Shown piece by piece: positions 55,330 to 63,706 of a DNA stretch of 64,000 bases. The translations under genes were made by a program, and so were the position numbers. Numbering within the stretch: the stretch's first letter is position 1; the number at the start of each line of letters is the position of its first letter. The DNA is taken from positions 310,001 through 374,000 of the forward strand of contig JAAFIS010000003.1 of assembly GCA_013298695.1 (NCBI GenBank). Reading direction: 5' to 3'. The notes beneath the pieces were generated by a model. That model did no database searches and was not told the DNA's origin. It saw only the letters and a list, made by a program, of their open reading frames with translations. The DNA is from Betaproteobacteria bacterium (GTDB lineage Bacteria > Pseudomonadota > Gammaproteobacteria > Burkholderiales > Casimicrobiaceae).

Positions 55330-55893
55330 TCATAAGCTCACGAAGTTCTTGAGTAGATTATGGCCGTGTTCGGTCAAAATCGACTCAGGATGAAATTGCA
55401 CACCCCAGACGGGTAGTGTTTTGTGGCGAACCCCCATGATTTCGCCATCGTCACTTTCGGCAGTGATGGAGAGCTCTTTCGGAAGCGTTGCGCGCTCGAT
55501 AACGAGTGAGTGATAGCGAATCACTGTGTAGGGCGTGGGAATGTTCGCAAAGCAATCTTGACGATTGTGTGACAAGGTGGATGTTTTTCCATGCATCACG
55601 CGCTTCGCGCGAACGATGTTTCCACCAAACGCAGCACCAATTGATTGATGCCCGAGGCAGACACCAAGGATTGGAATTTTTCCAGCAAACTCGCGAATGA
55701 GCGACACTGAAATACCTGCTTCATTCGGCGTGCACGGCCCCGGTGAAACGACGATTCGTTCGGGCTTTTTTGCGGCAACACCAGCGAGGTCAATCGCATC
55801 GTTACGAATGACTTCTACATCTTGCCCTAGCTCGCCCAGATACTGCGCGAGGTTGTAAGTGAAGCTGTCGTAGTTGTCGATGAGCAGAATCAT
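55330..55893 (-). CDS. trpG: Anthranilate synthase glutamine amidotransferase component
   Basis: Supplies ammonia from glutamine to TrpE. 187-residue class I amidotransferase: the nucleophile Cys is in [12 protein letters not shown], and the His and Glu are in [13 protein letters not shown]. In many bacteria this subunit also serves p-aminobenzoate synthase. The start overlaps the aldolase-like gene by 4 bp (ATGA). Confidence 0.95.
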   Translation of the reverse strand: MILLIDNYDSFTYNLAQYLGELGQDVEVIRNDAIDLAGVAAKKPERIVVSPGPCTPNEAGISVSLIREFAGKIPILGVCLGHQSIGAAFGGNIVRAKRVMHGKTSTLSHNRQDCFANIPTPYTVIRYHSLVIERATLPKELSITAESDDGEIMGVRHKTLPVWGVQFHPESILTEHGHNLLKNFVSL

Positions 55894-56921
55894 TTCGCTG
55901 CTCCTTTGAAATAGTCGCTAACTGCCATAACAAAACGATTGACATCACCGTGCGTGATATCCAGATGCGTAACAAGTCGCGCTGCGTAAACCCCTTGCAT
56001 CAAGATACCGCGTTGCGCGAGAAATGTTTCCAGCGGTTTCGCATGCGCTTCGGGCAGTTTGAGGAACACCATATTCGTCGCTTGTCCGACCACTTCAATC
56101 TCAGAAATTTTTCGCAAACCTTGTGCGAGCAGCTGTGCGTTGGCGTGATCTTCGGCAAGACGACTCACATGGTGATCGAGCGCATAGATTGACGCTGCTG
56201 CAAGGTAGCCTGATTGCCGCATGCCGCCACCGAGCATTTTTCTCCAGCGATACGCTTTGTCGATCAACTCGCGAGTGCCCACGAGCACCGCGCCCACGGG
56301 TGTACCTAAACCTTTCGAAGTGCAAATCGAAACAGTGTCAAACGGCTTACAAATATCTGCGATTGACACGTTTGATGCGACTGCTGCGTTAAACGCGCGC
56401 GCGCCGTCAAGATGTGTCGACAAACCTTTTGACCGCGCAAAGTTGGTGGCTTCGGTAACGTATGCCGCGGGCAACACGCGACCGCCCCACGTGTTTTCTA
56501 GCGCGAGCAACCTCGTTCGCGCGAAGTGCGCACCGAGTCCGGGTCCGTGAGGTTTAATTGCAGCGGCGATTTTTGCGAGTGGCAAACTGCCATCGGCTTC
56601 ATTCTCAATTGGCTGTGGCTGAATGCTCCCGAGCACGGCCGCGCCGCCGCCTTCCCAACGATAAGTGTGCGCCATTTGCCCGACGATGTATTCATCACCG
56701 CGCTCACAATGCGCCATGAGGGCGGCGAGGTTGCTTTGTGTGCCAGAGGGGAAAAAGAGCGCTGCTTCTTTACCAGTGCGCTCTGCCGCCATCGCTTGTA
56801 GTCGATTGACGGTCGGGTCGTCGCCCCACACGTCGTCGCCGACCTCCGCTGCGGCCATCGCCGCTTGCATCGCGGGTGTTGGTCGAGTGACGGTGTCGCT
56901 GCGCAAATCAATTACTTTCAT
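55890..56921 (-). CDS. ltaE: Low-specificity L-threonine aldolase
   Basis: PLP enzyme splitting threonine or allo-threonine into glycine and acetaldehyde. 343 residues. The N-terminal [18 protein letters not shown] and [16 protein letters not shown], and the PLP lysine in [16 protein letters not shown], are diagnostic. It is embedded between trpE and trpG with 4-bp overlaps at both ends, so it is translationally coupled to the tryptophan genes although its reaction is not part of the pathway. Confidence 0.92.
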   Translation of the reverse strand: MKVIDLRSDTVTRPTPAMQAAMAAAEVGDDVWGDDPTVNRLQAMAAERTGKEAALFFPSGTQSNLAALMAHCERGDEYIVGQMAHTYRWEGGGAAVLGSIQPQPIENEADGSLPLAKIAAAIKPHGPGLGAHFARTRLLALENTWGGRVLPAAYVTEATNFARSKGLSTHLDGARAFNAAVASNVSIADICKPFDTVSICTSKGLGTPVGAVLVGTRELIDKAYRWRKMLGGGMRQSGYLAAASIYALDHHVSRLAEDHANAQLLAQGLRKISEIEVVGQATNMVFLKLPEAHAKPLETFLAQRGILMQGVYAARLVTHLDITHGDVNRFVMAVSDYFKGAAK

Positions 56922-58402
56922 TGCGTGCCTCCGTCCAATCCCTGCTGCACCATCTCAGCCGCGCGCAACACCGAACGCGTTTTCTGCAACGTCTCTTCCC
57001 ATTCTTTAGTAGGCACTGAATCATGCACGATACCTGCGCCTGCTTGGGCATAGAGCTTGCCGTCTTTGATGACCGCGGTGCGTATCGCGATGCACATATC
57101 CATGTCGCCCTGATAACTCATATAGCCCACTGCGCCGCCGTAAATATTTCGCTTCACCGGCTCGACTTCGTGAATGATTTCTAGAGCACGAATTTTTGGC
57201 GCGCCAGAGAGTGTGCCTGCGGGAAACGTAGCTCGAAGCACATCGATATTGTTCGTGCCCGGTTTCAGCGTGCCTTCGACGTTACTCACGATATGCATCA
57301 CATGCGAGTAACGCTCAACAATCATTTTGTCTTTCACGATCACGCTGCCCGTTTTTGCGATGCGCCCTACATCATTTCGACCGAGATCAATGAGCATCAC
57401 ATGCTCGGCGACTTCTTTTTCGTCCGCAAGTAATTCTTCTGCAAGCGCATCATCTTCCTCGCGCGTTGCACCACGCTTTCGAGTGCCCGCAATTGGGCGC
57501 ACGGTGACCGTTTCACCTTCTTTGCGCACCAGAATTTCAGGCGAAGCACCAACCACATGAAAGTCGCCGAAGTTATAAAAGAACATGTACGGCGACGGGT
57601 TTAACGTGCGCAGAGCGCGATAGAGCGATATGGGCGGCTCCGGGAAATCCATCGACATCCGCTGCGATGGCACGACCTGCATGCAATCGCCTGCGGCGAT
57701 GTAGTCCTTGCACACATGCACCGCTGCTTCGTACGCCGCCTGCCCCATCTGCGATTGTGCGTTGATCATTGTTGTCGCCGGTTGCAGCGGCAATTTCGCA
57801 GGCTCACGCAGCCGCGCTCGCAATTCTGAAAGGCGCTGATTCGCGCGCATGAACGCATCGGGCTTCGCAGGATCCGCATACACGATCAGCGAAATCTTTC
57901 CAGACAGATTGTCGATCACCGCTAGCTCTTCAGTGAGTAGCAGCAAAATGTCGGGCACGCCAAGTTGATCGGGCTTTGCGTGTTCTTTGTAGCGCTTCGC
58001 TAGGCGCGGCTCAATGTAGCCCGCCGTCTCAAATCCAAAGTAACCGGTAAGCCCGCCCGCAAAACGCGGCAATCCTGGCACGGTCGCCACTTTGAATTGC
58101 GCTTGATACGCGGCGATGTAATCGAGCGGATCAGCAACGTTTTGTTTGGTCGGGCCGTATTCGGTGATGTGGGTGATTTCATTGCCGCGCACCTCGATGC
58201 GTGAGCGCGTGCGCAAACCAATAAAACTGTATCGCCCGAATCGCTCGCCGCCAACGACGGACTCCAGCAGAAACGTGTAGCGATCATTCGCGAGTTTCAA
58301 GTAAATCGAGAGCGGTGTATCGAGGTCGGCGAGCGTGTGTTCAACGAGCGGAATGCGCGTGAAGCCTTGCTGGGCGAGCTTTAGGAATTCTTGTTCAGTC
58401 AT
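56918..58402 (-). CDS. trpE: Anthranilate synthase component I
   Basis: Makes anthranilate from chorismate, the first committed step to tryptophan. 494 residues. The N-terminal LEHT-like region ([19 protein letters not shown]) includes residues of the tryptophan feedback site. The C-terminal chorismate-binding domain has [29 protein letters not shown] and [14 protein letters not shown]. The ATG lies 19 bp after a strong hairpin and 115 bp after the trpL stop, and no Shine-Dalgarno is obvious. First structural gene of the trp operon. Confidence 0.96.
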   Translation of the reverse strand: MTEQEFLKLAQQGFTRIPLVEHTLADLDTPLSIYLKLANDRYTFLLESVVGGERFGRYSFIGLRTRSRIEVRGNEITHITEYGPTKQNVADPLDYIAAYQAQFKVATVPGLPRFAGGLTGYFGFETAGYIEPRLAKRYKEHAKPDQLGVPDILLLLTEELAVIDNLSGKISLIVYADPAKPDAFMRANQRLSELRARLREPAKLPLQPATTMINAQSQMGQAAYEAAVHVCKDYIAAGDCMQVVPSQRMSMDFPEPPISLYRALRTLNPSPYMFFYNFGDFHVVGASPEILVRKEGETVTVRPIAGTRKRGATREEDDALAEELLADEKEVAEHVMLIDLGRNDVGRIAKTGSVIVKDKMIVERYSHVMHIVSNVEGTLKPGTNNIDVLRATFPAGTLSGAPKIRALEIIHEVEPVKRNIYGGAVGYMSYQGDMDMCIAIRTAVIKDGKLYAQAGAGIVHDSVPTKEWEETLQKTRSVLRAAEMVQQGLDGGTQ

Positions 58403-58420
58403 ACATGTTCAAGGTACGGT

Positions 58421-58448
58421 GAGCGGCGATCGGCGATCGCCGTAGCTC
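58421..58448 (-). promoter_or_regulatory. Hairpin just upstream of trpE, candidate part of attenuator
   Basis: Stem CGGCGATC-(GCC)-GATCGCCG, extended by GAG/CTC, ends 19 bp before the trpE start on the transcribed strand. No T-run follows, so it is not a classical terminator. It could block the ribosome site or be part of an alternative fold. Upstream in the leader, two TGCCAC copies can pair with the GTGGCA in the Trp codon region of trpL, giving candidate competing structures. Confidence 0.5.
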
Positions 58449-58517
58449 AGGGGTTTGAAGAAACTCGTTTCGGTGTCTGTGGCACGCGTTTGTGGCACGC
58501 GGCAGGCGCAAATAGAT

Positions 58518-58574
58518 CTAGATGGCTTGACGCCACCAACCTTTTTGCCACCAAGAACCGTTGAGTTTGAACAT
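58518..58574 (-). CDS. trpL: trp operon leader peptide (attenuator)
   Basis: Open frame of 18 codons: MFKLNGSWWQKGWWRQAI, then TAG. It contains four tryptophans as two tandem pairs (TGG TGG twice) and lies 115 bp upstream of trpE on the same strand, the defining arrangement of a transcription-attenuation leader. Ribosome stalling at the TGG pairs when charged tRNA-Trp is scarce would change downstream RNA folding. The ribosome site is weak (AAAGAC). It starts 29 bp after the gph stop, so either a promoter lies within gph or the operon reads through from rpe - gph. It is shorter than typical gene-call limits. Confidence 0.85.
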   Translation of the reverse strand: MFKLNGSWWQKGWWRQAI

Positions 58575-58603
58575 GAAGTCTTTTGTGTTTCGCGAGAGCG
58601 CTG

Positions 58604-59278
58604 CTATGTGAGCAACGGCGGAATATCGGTAAATGTACTCACAATCGCGTTAGGACGCAAATCAGTAAGCGCCTCGCCCTCGCTATATCCGTAGTCCAGT
58701 AACACCACCGGCGAGCCCGCCGCTTGTGCGCTGCGGCTGTCGTTGCCGGAGTCGCCGAGCATCAACATTTCTTTGGGGTGCACGCCATGTTTCCCCGCTG
58801 ACCAATAAATCATCGCCGGGTGCGGTTTATTGTGCTCAAGCGTTTCACCACAGACGACGTGATGAAAATACTTCGCGAGACCAAAATGTTCGAGCAATGT
58901 GTGGGTATAGCTCGTCCATTTGTTGGTCACCACTGACATCGTGAAACCGCGCGCCTTGAACGCCTCAAGCCCGTCGATCACGCCGGGATAAAGGGTTGTT
59001 TCATCGGCGATGTGCTCAGCGTAATGGCGACGATAGCGCGCCATCGCGTCGGCCTTTTCTTGATCCGTCGGTTCACGCCCCAACACAACGCGTAGCGATT
59101 TACGCATGTGTTCACCAAGTCCGCCGCCGACAAAACTTTTTACCAAGTGAAGATCGAGCGTGTGATGCCCGAGTTCTGCAAGCACGCGATTGACCGCGCC
59201 GGCAAGATCGGGAATGGTGTCGAGCAGCGTGCCGTCAAGATCAATTGCCACTGCGCGGATATTGGAAATGTGAGTCAT
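58604..59278 (-). CDS. gph: Phosphoglycolate phosphatase
   Basis: HAD-superfamily phosphatase that clears 2-phosphoglycolate. 224 residues. Motif I IDLDGTLLDT, motif II SVVTNKW, the conserved Lys in HNKPHPAMIYW, and motif III MLGDSGNDSRSAQAAG are all present. The order rpe - gph - trpE is a usual betaproteobacterial arrangement. Separated from rpe by a paired hairpin element. Confidence 0.93.
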   Translation of the reverse strand: MTHISNIRAVAIDLDGTLLDTIPDLAGAVNRVLAELGHHTLDLHLVKSFVGGGLGEHMRKSLRVVLGREPTDQEKADAMARYRRHYAEHIADETTLYPGVIDGLEAFKARGFTMSVVTNKWTSYTHTLLEHFGLAKYFHHVVCGETLEHNKPHPAMIYWSAGKHGVHPKEMLMLGDSGNDSRSAQAAGSPVVLLDYGYSEGEALTDLRPNAIVSTFTDIPPLLT

Positions 59279-59300
59279 TAAATTTAACTTCGTGCCTATT

Positions 59301-59400
59301 CCCCCGTTCCGTTTGGGCGACCGGCGTTATTATCTTAATTATCGAATACTAGAATATATTACGTAGCAGCCCAATTAAATTGGGCGTGAACATATAAAGC
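59301..59400. repeat. Paired GCCC...GGGC hairpin element with ATAAAGC tail
   Basis: The first hairpin, 59301-59318, is weak (CCCCC...GGGC). The second, GCCCAATTAAATTGGGC at 59369-59385, is nearly perfect and is followed by GTGAACATATAAAGC. Centres are 67.5 bp apart. It lies between gph and the end of rpe, so it is 3' of rpe. Confidence 0.74.
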
Positions 59401-59406
59401 GGAATG

Positions 59407-60090
59407 CTATATCGAGGCTAGCGAAACTCGCATTTGGCTGATCGCTGCGGCGTAATCTTTCGCGCCATAAATCGCCGATCCGGCAACAAACGTATCCGCG
59501 CCTGCCGCTGCGACTTTCGCGATGTTGTCGGCTTTGATGCCGCCATCGACTTCGAGCAAAATTTTTCTACCCGTTCGTTGTTCCGCTGCATCGATACGCC
59601 TACGAACCTCAACTATTTTTGGCAACACGCCTTCAATGAATTTCTGCCCACCAAAACCCGGGTTCACGCTCATGAGCAAAATCAAATCGAGTTTGTCGAT
59701 GGTGTAATCGAGATACGACAGCGGCGTTGCCGGATTGAACACGAGCCCTGGTTTGCAACCTGAGTCACGAATGAGTCCGATCGTTCGATCAATATGGTCA
59801 CTCGCCTCAGGATGAAAACTGATGATGTTTGCGCCCGCTTTCGCAAATTCTGTAGCGACTGCGTCAACGGGTTTCACCATTAAATGAACATCAATGGGCG
59901 TGTCGCCCACATGCGGCTTGATTGCCGCGCACACCATCGGCCCGATCGTTAAGTTCGGCACGTAATGATTGTCCATCACGTCGAAATGAATCAAATCCGC
60001 GCCCGCAGCGATTACTGCACGCACCTCATCCCCCAGTTTTGCGAAGTCCGCCGAAAGAATCGACGGGGCGATTTTGAAATTGCGAGACAA
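59407..60090 (-). CDS. rpe: Ribulose-phosphate 3-epimerase (TTG start)
   Basis: Interconverts ribulose-5-phosphate and xylulose-5-phosphate. 227-residue TIM barrel: [43 protein letters not shown] and [12 protein letters not shown] are diagnostic. No ATG fits. The best start is the TTG at 60090, which has GAGGG 6 nt upstream and gives the normal N-terminus (SRNFKIAPS). A second TTG at 60117 is possible but lacks this site. Divergent from apaG. Confidence 0.92.
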   Translation of the reverse strand: MSRNFKIAPSILSADFAKLGDEVRAVIAAGADLIHFDVMDNHYVPNLTIGPMVCAAIKPHVGDTPIDVHLMVKPVDAVATEFAKAGANIISFHPEASDHIDRTIGLIRDSGCKPGLVFNPATPLSYLDYTIDKLDLILLMSVNPGFGGQKFIEGVLPKIVEVRRRIDAAEQRTGRKILLEVDGGIKADNIAKVAAAGADTFVAGSAIYGAKDYAAAISQMRVSLASI

Positions 60091-60146
60091 TTGAGTTCCC
60101 TCTAACGCAGCGTTCAAGCGCGTAACATGTGTAAGCGAGATCGCCC

Positions 60147-60518
60147 GTGAAATACGGTGTAACTATTGATCCCACGCCATTCTATTTGGCTGAGCAAAGC
60201 GATCCCGATCGCGGGTTATTCACCTTCGCTTATCACATCAATATTGTGAACACGGGTGACGAGACGGTGCAGCTTATTTCACGCCACTGGATCATCACTG
60301 ATGGCAATGGTGAAATTGAAGAAGTTAAAGGCGAAGGCGTTGTCGGTAAACAGCCGATCCTCGCGTCCGGCGAAAGCTTCCAGTACACCAGCGGTACGCA
60401 ATTTAAAACCCCGGTTGGCACGATGCACGGCAGCTACACCTTTACCGCCGCCGATGGCACCTCGTTCGAAGCCCCCATCCCACGATTTACATGCAGCGCA
60501 AAACGTGTGTTGCACTAA
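60147..60518 (+). CDS. apaG: ApaG protein
   Basis: 123-residue single-domain beta-sandwich protein (DUF525). [40 protein letters not shown] and [13 protein letters not shown] cover the fold. The biochemical role is uncertain; the E. coli gene lies beside apaH and is linked to cobalt sensitivity. It starts with GTG after AGCGAGA. Divergent from rpe. Confidence 0.92.
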   Translation: MKYGVTIDPTPFYLAEQSDPDRGLFTFAYHINIVNTGDETVQLISRHWIITDGNGEIEEVKGEGVVGKQPILASGESFQYTSGTQFKTPVGTMHGSYTFTAADGTSFEAPIPRFTCSAKRVLH

Positions 60519-60550
60519 CCGTCGATGTCCCGAGACACGGCTAGCCGCCA

Positions 60551-60727
60551 TTAGCGGTTCATATTGGGTGGATCTTCGCCCTGAACTTTCGCATTACGCC
60601 TAGCTTCTTCCATCTTTGCGCGATCCTTGGCCGATGTACCCTTCATCACCCACCAGATCAAGCCTGCGAACAGCGTACCGGCGACAACTGCTTCAACAAT
60701 AAAAATCCAAAATCCGCTCTCAATCAC
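60551..60727 (-). CDS. Small single-pass membrane protein (GTG start)
   Basis: 58 residues starting at GTG, with an excellent ribosome site (GGGAGGAAC, spacing about 7). Residues 6-28 form one hydrophobic helix (WIFIVEAVVAGTLFAGLIWW), followed by a charged tail (KDRAKMEEARRNAKVQGEDP). No family is recognised. It lies between apaG (convergent, 32 bp) and the enoyl-CoA hydratase (divergent). Its strong translation signal and helix-plus-charged-tail pattern argue that it is real. Confidence 0.68.
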   Translation of the reverse strand: MIESGFWIFIVEAVVAGTLFAGLIWWVMKGTSAKDRAKMEEARRNAKVQGEDPPNMNR

Positions 60728-60810
60728 AGCGCAGTTCCTCCCAACAATTCTTCAATTTTAGGCGCAGCTTTGGTAAGCCCGACGCAGAAACCCGCGCCTA
60801 CAATCGCAGC

Positions 60811-61551
60811 GTGAACTCCGCCTCTCTATTCACTGAAAAACACGGCACAATCACCCGTCTCACGCTCAACCGTGCCGCTAAGGCGAACGCGTTGGATGAC
60901 GCAACGGTTTGCGCATTACAGCAAGCGCTTGATGCAGCGCTGGTCGACGGCACCGAACTGCTGGTGATCGCGGGCGAGGGGAAAAATTTCTGCGCGGGGT
61001 TTGATTTGTCGAATCTTGATGCGGAGAGCGATGCCAGTTTGATCACACGACTCCAGCGCGCGGAAGCGCTGTTGCAGTCGGTTTATTACGCGCCGTTTGC
61101 AACCGTAGCGCTCGTCCAGGGCGGCGCTTACGGCGCGGGCTTTGATCTCGCAATGGCTTGCGATTATCGAATCGCTGCGCCAGGCGCAACGCTGCGAATG
61201 CCGAGCTGGAAAATGGGCATTGCCATTGGCACGCGGCGGCTCGCGTCACGGGTTGGTGCGGACATCGCATTCCAGTGCCTGCGCAGCGCCGCAGTACTGA
61301 ACGTAGGCGACGCGCTCGCCGGCAATTTCCTCACTGAAATCGCGGACAGCGCGGCTTGGCCGCGTCGCGTTGAAGAAATCGCAGGCGATGTTCGTGCGCT
61401 TTCGGCGGGCGCCTATGCACAATTAAAACGAACAGTTTTGACCGACACTCGCGCTGAAGACATGCGTTCACTTACCGAATCGCTCGTGAGCGAACCGCTT
61501 AAGCCGCGCATGCAGCGGTACGCGAATTTACGAAAAGCAGAAACTATGTGA
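60811..61551 (+). CDS. Enoyl-CoA hydratase/isomerase family protein
   Basis: 246-residue crotonase-fold protein starting at GTG. The oxyanion-hole segment GEGKNFCAGFDLSNL and the second hole ALVQGGAYGAGFDLAMACDYR are present. The usual catalytic Glu of hydratases is not obvious in the MPSWKMGIAIGTRRLASRVG stretch, where the second active-site residue normally lies, so the reaction (hydratase, isomerase or hydrolase) is unclear. It has no fatty-acid neighbours. Confidence 0.82.
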   Translation: MNSASLFTEKHGTITRLTLNRAAKANALDDATVCALQQALDAALVDGTELLVIAGEGKNFCAGFDLSNLDAESDASLITRLQRAEALLQSVYYAPFATVALVQGGAYGAGFDLAMACDYRIAAPGATLRMPSWKMGIAIGTRRLASRVGADIAFQCLRSAAVLNVGDALAGNFLTEIADSAAWPRRVEEIAGDVRALSAGAYAQLKRTVLTDTRAEDMRSLTESLVSEPLKPRMQRYANLRKAETM

Positions 61552-61553
61552 AA

Positions 61554-61636
61554 CCACGATTTCATTGGGCGGAGCACTAAGGAAACGTAAAACTCGAAAA
61601 ACTAGTGAACTAGCGCTTAACCCAAAAAATACGGTT
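61554..61636. repeat. Degenerate paired hairpin element
   Basis: The right arm TTGGGC at 61565-61570 has a decayed left arm (CCACGA). The second unit, AACCCAAAAAATACGGTT (61619-61636), keeps AACC/GGTT arms. Centres are 65.5 bp apart, like the intact pairs, just after the hydratase stop. Identification rests mainly on spacing. Confidence 0.42.
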
Positions 61637-61977
61637 GCTCTGGTTTATTGTCACATGCCGAGTCTTGCCCGTACGCAAAATACGACTTCCTAAGCGCGGC
61701 GGCACCGATCGCGCTATGCCGTGACGGGAGCGTTCGGCTTCATCGGGCATTACGTTTCACCAAGCGACGTTGGCCCCGACGTCGTCGAGCCGCTCGAGCA
61801 CGCAAGCGTTGAAAACCGCCAGGGCGCACGCGAATAGCTTGCGGCGACTGCACGCGGCTTTTGGGAAAACATCGATCTTGGCAATATAGCCTGAGCAAAT
61901 TCGCTCCACCGTGCCAGCGGGTGACGGCAACTCGCTTATCAAAAGCGTACACCGTGCGACTCCGTTACGATTGACGC
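61637..61977. other. Gap without recognised gene
   Basis: Frames on both strands (for example a leftward one at 61740-61952, Arg-rich) show no family similarity and no ribosome site. A plus-strand stretch near 61740-61840 stays open for about 32 codons before a TAG but has no start. I see no promoter or RNA structure here. Confidence 0.4.
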
Positions 61978-62718
61978 ATGCCCATTGAATACGCTCGCAG
62001 TTTGACGATGGAAAATCGCTCTCCCCGGAGCGATCGACACCTCGGATTTGGGCTCGCGTTTGTCGCAGGTGCGACCAATGCTGGAGCGTTTCTCGCGGTT
62101 CAGCTCTACACCTCGCACATGACCGGCTTGGTGTCATCGATGGCCGATCACATTGCATTGGGTGAGAGCACGCTGGCGCTCGGAGCGCTAGGTGCGGTGA
62201 CCTCCTTTTTGCTCGGCGCGATGACCTCCGTCGTCATCATCAATTTTGCGAAGCGCCACGAGCTTCGCAGCGCGTTCGCATTGCCGTTGCTTCTAGAGGC
62301 CGTCCTGCTCATCTCGTTTGGGTTCCTCGGAGCGCGATTGGCTCAAATTCAAGGGTTATTTGTTCCGGTCACCGTAATGCTGCTCTGCTTCATCATGGGA
62401 TTGCAGAACGCGGTGGTCACCAAAATTTCTGGTGTGCCCGTGCGAACCACCCACCTGACGGGCGTTGTCACCGATCTTGGTATCGAACTCGGCCGCCTGT
62501 TTTATTGGAATCGAAGCGCGCGAGGCGCGGACAAAAAAGTGGTGGCTGACCGCGAGCGGCTGAGCATTCTGTTTCTGCTTTGTTTGTTTTTCGTGATTGG
62601 CGGTGTTACGGGTGCGCTTGGTTTCAAGCACTTCGGCTACGTCGCGACCGTACCGTTGGCCGCCGTGCTCGTTGCCATGTCGGTGGTTCCAGTTTTTGAT
62701 GACCTGAGAGCCGCGTAA
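61978..62718 (+). CDS. DUF1275 (YoaK) family membrane protein
   Basis: 246 residues with about six membrane helices. LGFGLAFVAGATNAGAFLAV and YTSHMTGLVSSMADHIALGE are the hallmark DUF1275 N-terminal segments, and GLQNAVVTKISGVPVRTTHL marks the second half. Function unknown. The first ATG at 61978 is taken; a second in-frame ATG at 62008 is closer to the usual family start. Confidence 0.85.
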   Translation: MPIEYARSLTMENRSPRSDRHLGFGLAFVAGATNAGAFLAVQLYTSHMTGLVSSMADHIALGESTLALGALGAVTSFLLGAMTSVVIINFAKRHELRSAFALPLLLEAVLLISFGFLGARLAQIQGLFVPVTVMLLCFIMGLQNAVVTKISGVPVRTTHLTGVVTDLGIELGRLFYWNRSARGADKKVVADRERLSILFLLCLFFVIGGVTGALGFKHFGYVATVPLAAVLVAMSVVPVFDDLRAA

Positions 62719-62926
62719 TTCGCCACATCGATCAACGAACTCTGGCTATCTTGAGAGTTATTGGCAGCAACGTCGTCGTCAACACAAGACGGCTCAGCGA
62801 GCGCTCGCGAGATCGAACCACGACCGTCTCGTTTCATGCGCAACCACTTTCATTTGTGGAGTCCGACGCGCAGTACGCTGCCGCCCCCTCACTACAATTT
62901 GTGAGTCAGAAAACTAGGATCAAGAC

Positions 62927-63319
62927 ATGTTCAGTCACATTATGGTGGGCACCAACGACATCGAGCGCGCAAAGCGGTTTTACGATGCCGTACTCGGCGT
63001 ATTAGGCGCAGGCGAACCGCACAAAAATACAGCCGGAACGGGGCATGCTCGGCTCTTCTACCGTCATGATGGCGCAACGTTTTGCATCAGCGAACCGATC
63101 AACGGAGAAGCCGCCACCGTCGCCAACGGCGGCACCATCGGTTTCAAGTGCAGCTCCGCCGAGCAAGTGCAACAGTTTCACGACGTAGCCGTCGCTCATG
63201 GCGGCGTTTCTATCGAAGACGCGCCTGGCCTGCGCGAAGGCAAGATGGGTGCGCTGCATCTTGCCTATGTGCGTGATCCGGATGGCAACAAGCTCTGTGC
63301 GCTGTATCGGCCAAAATAA
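62927..63319 (+). CDS. VOC-family (glyoxalase-like) protein
   Basis: 130-residue vicinal-oxygen-chelate protein with two beta-alpha-beta-beta-beta units. HIMVGTNDIERAKRFYDAVL and HLAYVRDPDGNKLCALYRP are typical N- and C-terminal strands. Potential metal ligands include the His in SHIMVG and the His in GALHLAYV, but the usual Glu ligands are not clear. It could be a lyase, a dioxygenase-like enzyme or a resistance protein. Isolated gene. Confidence 0.85.
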   Translation: MFSHIMVGTNDIERAKRFYDAVLGVLGAGEPHKNTAGTGHARLFYRHDGATFCISEPINGEAATVANGGTIGFKCSSAEQVQQFHDVAVAHGGVSIEDAPGLREGKMGALHLAYVRDPDGNKLCALYRPK

Positions 63320-63440
63320 TTCGAATCACGTTTGAAAACGTCCGATCCTTTTCAGCAGCTAAGCCGTAGTCGTGCTACTTTTCGGCCAACAGTCGCGGCG
63401 TGGGTCGTTTAACTTTTCGATATCAGCTAAAGCGCGAAGC

Positions 63441-63532
63441 GCCCGCGCAATGCGGGCGTTAACGCTTATTCAGTAGATTAGTGTGTGATGACTGAATCGC
63501 GTGTATCGCCCGAATAAATCGGGCAATTACAC
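63441..63532. repeat. Paired GCCC...GGGC hairpin element
   Basis: The first, GCCCGC-GCAAT-GCGGGC, spans 63441-63457. The second, at 63501-63532, has core GCCCGA-ATAAA-TCGGGC and outer GTGTA/TACAC, followed by TTAAAGC. Centres are 67 bp apart. It lies between the convergent VOC gene and the cytochrome c' remnant. Confidence 0.76.
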
Positions 63533-63548
63533 TTAAAGCTTTATCGCT

Positions 63549-63706
63549 TATTGCTTCTGGAAATCGTCGTGACACGCTTTGCAGGTGCCGCCGACGACGC
63601 CAAACTGTTTCTTAAATTCTGCTTCGTTGCCTGCGTTTGCGGCAGCGGCGAGTTTCACCATTTCAGCTTCCATCTTCGCGCCGGCTTCTTTGAATTTGCT
63701 GTTGTC
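63549..63706 (-). pseudogene. Remnant of a cytochrome c' gene (3' end only)
   Basis: On the minus strand the last 51 codons read like the C-terminal helix of cytochrome c': DNSKFKEAGAKMEAEMVKL, then QFGVVGGTCKACHDDFQKQ and TAA, with the haem-binding CKACH. Upstream the frame meets a TGA (near 63740) with no start codon, and no other frame there resembles the missing N-terminal helices, though the window continues far enough to hold them. A truncated, decayed gene is the simplest reading. Confidence 0.7.

Noticed and set aside
58436-58465. tRNA-like phrase CGTAGCTCAGGGGTT
   Set aside because: It resembles the D-arm of a tRNA, but no anticodon arm, T-loop (GGTTCGA) or acceptor match follows. 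It belongs to the trp leader hairpin.
61740-61952. Leftward Arg-rich open frame in the gap before the DUF1275 gene
   Set aside because: No family similarity, no ribosome site, composition as expected for a shadow frame.
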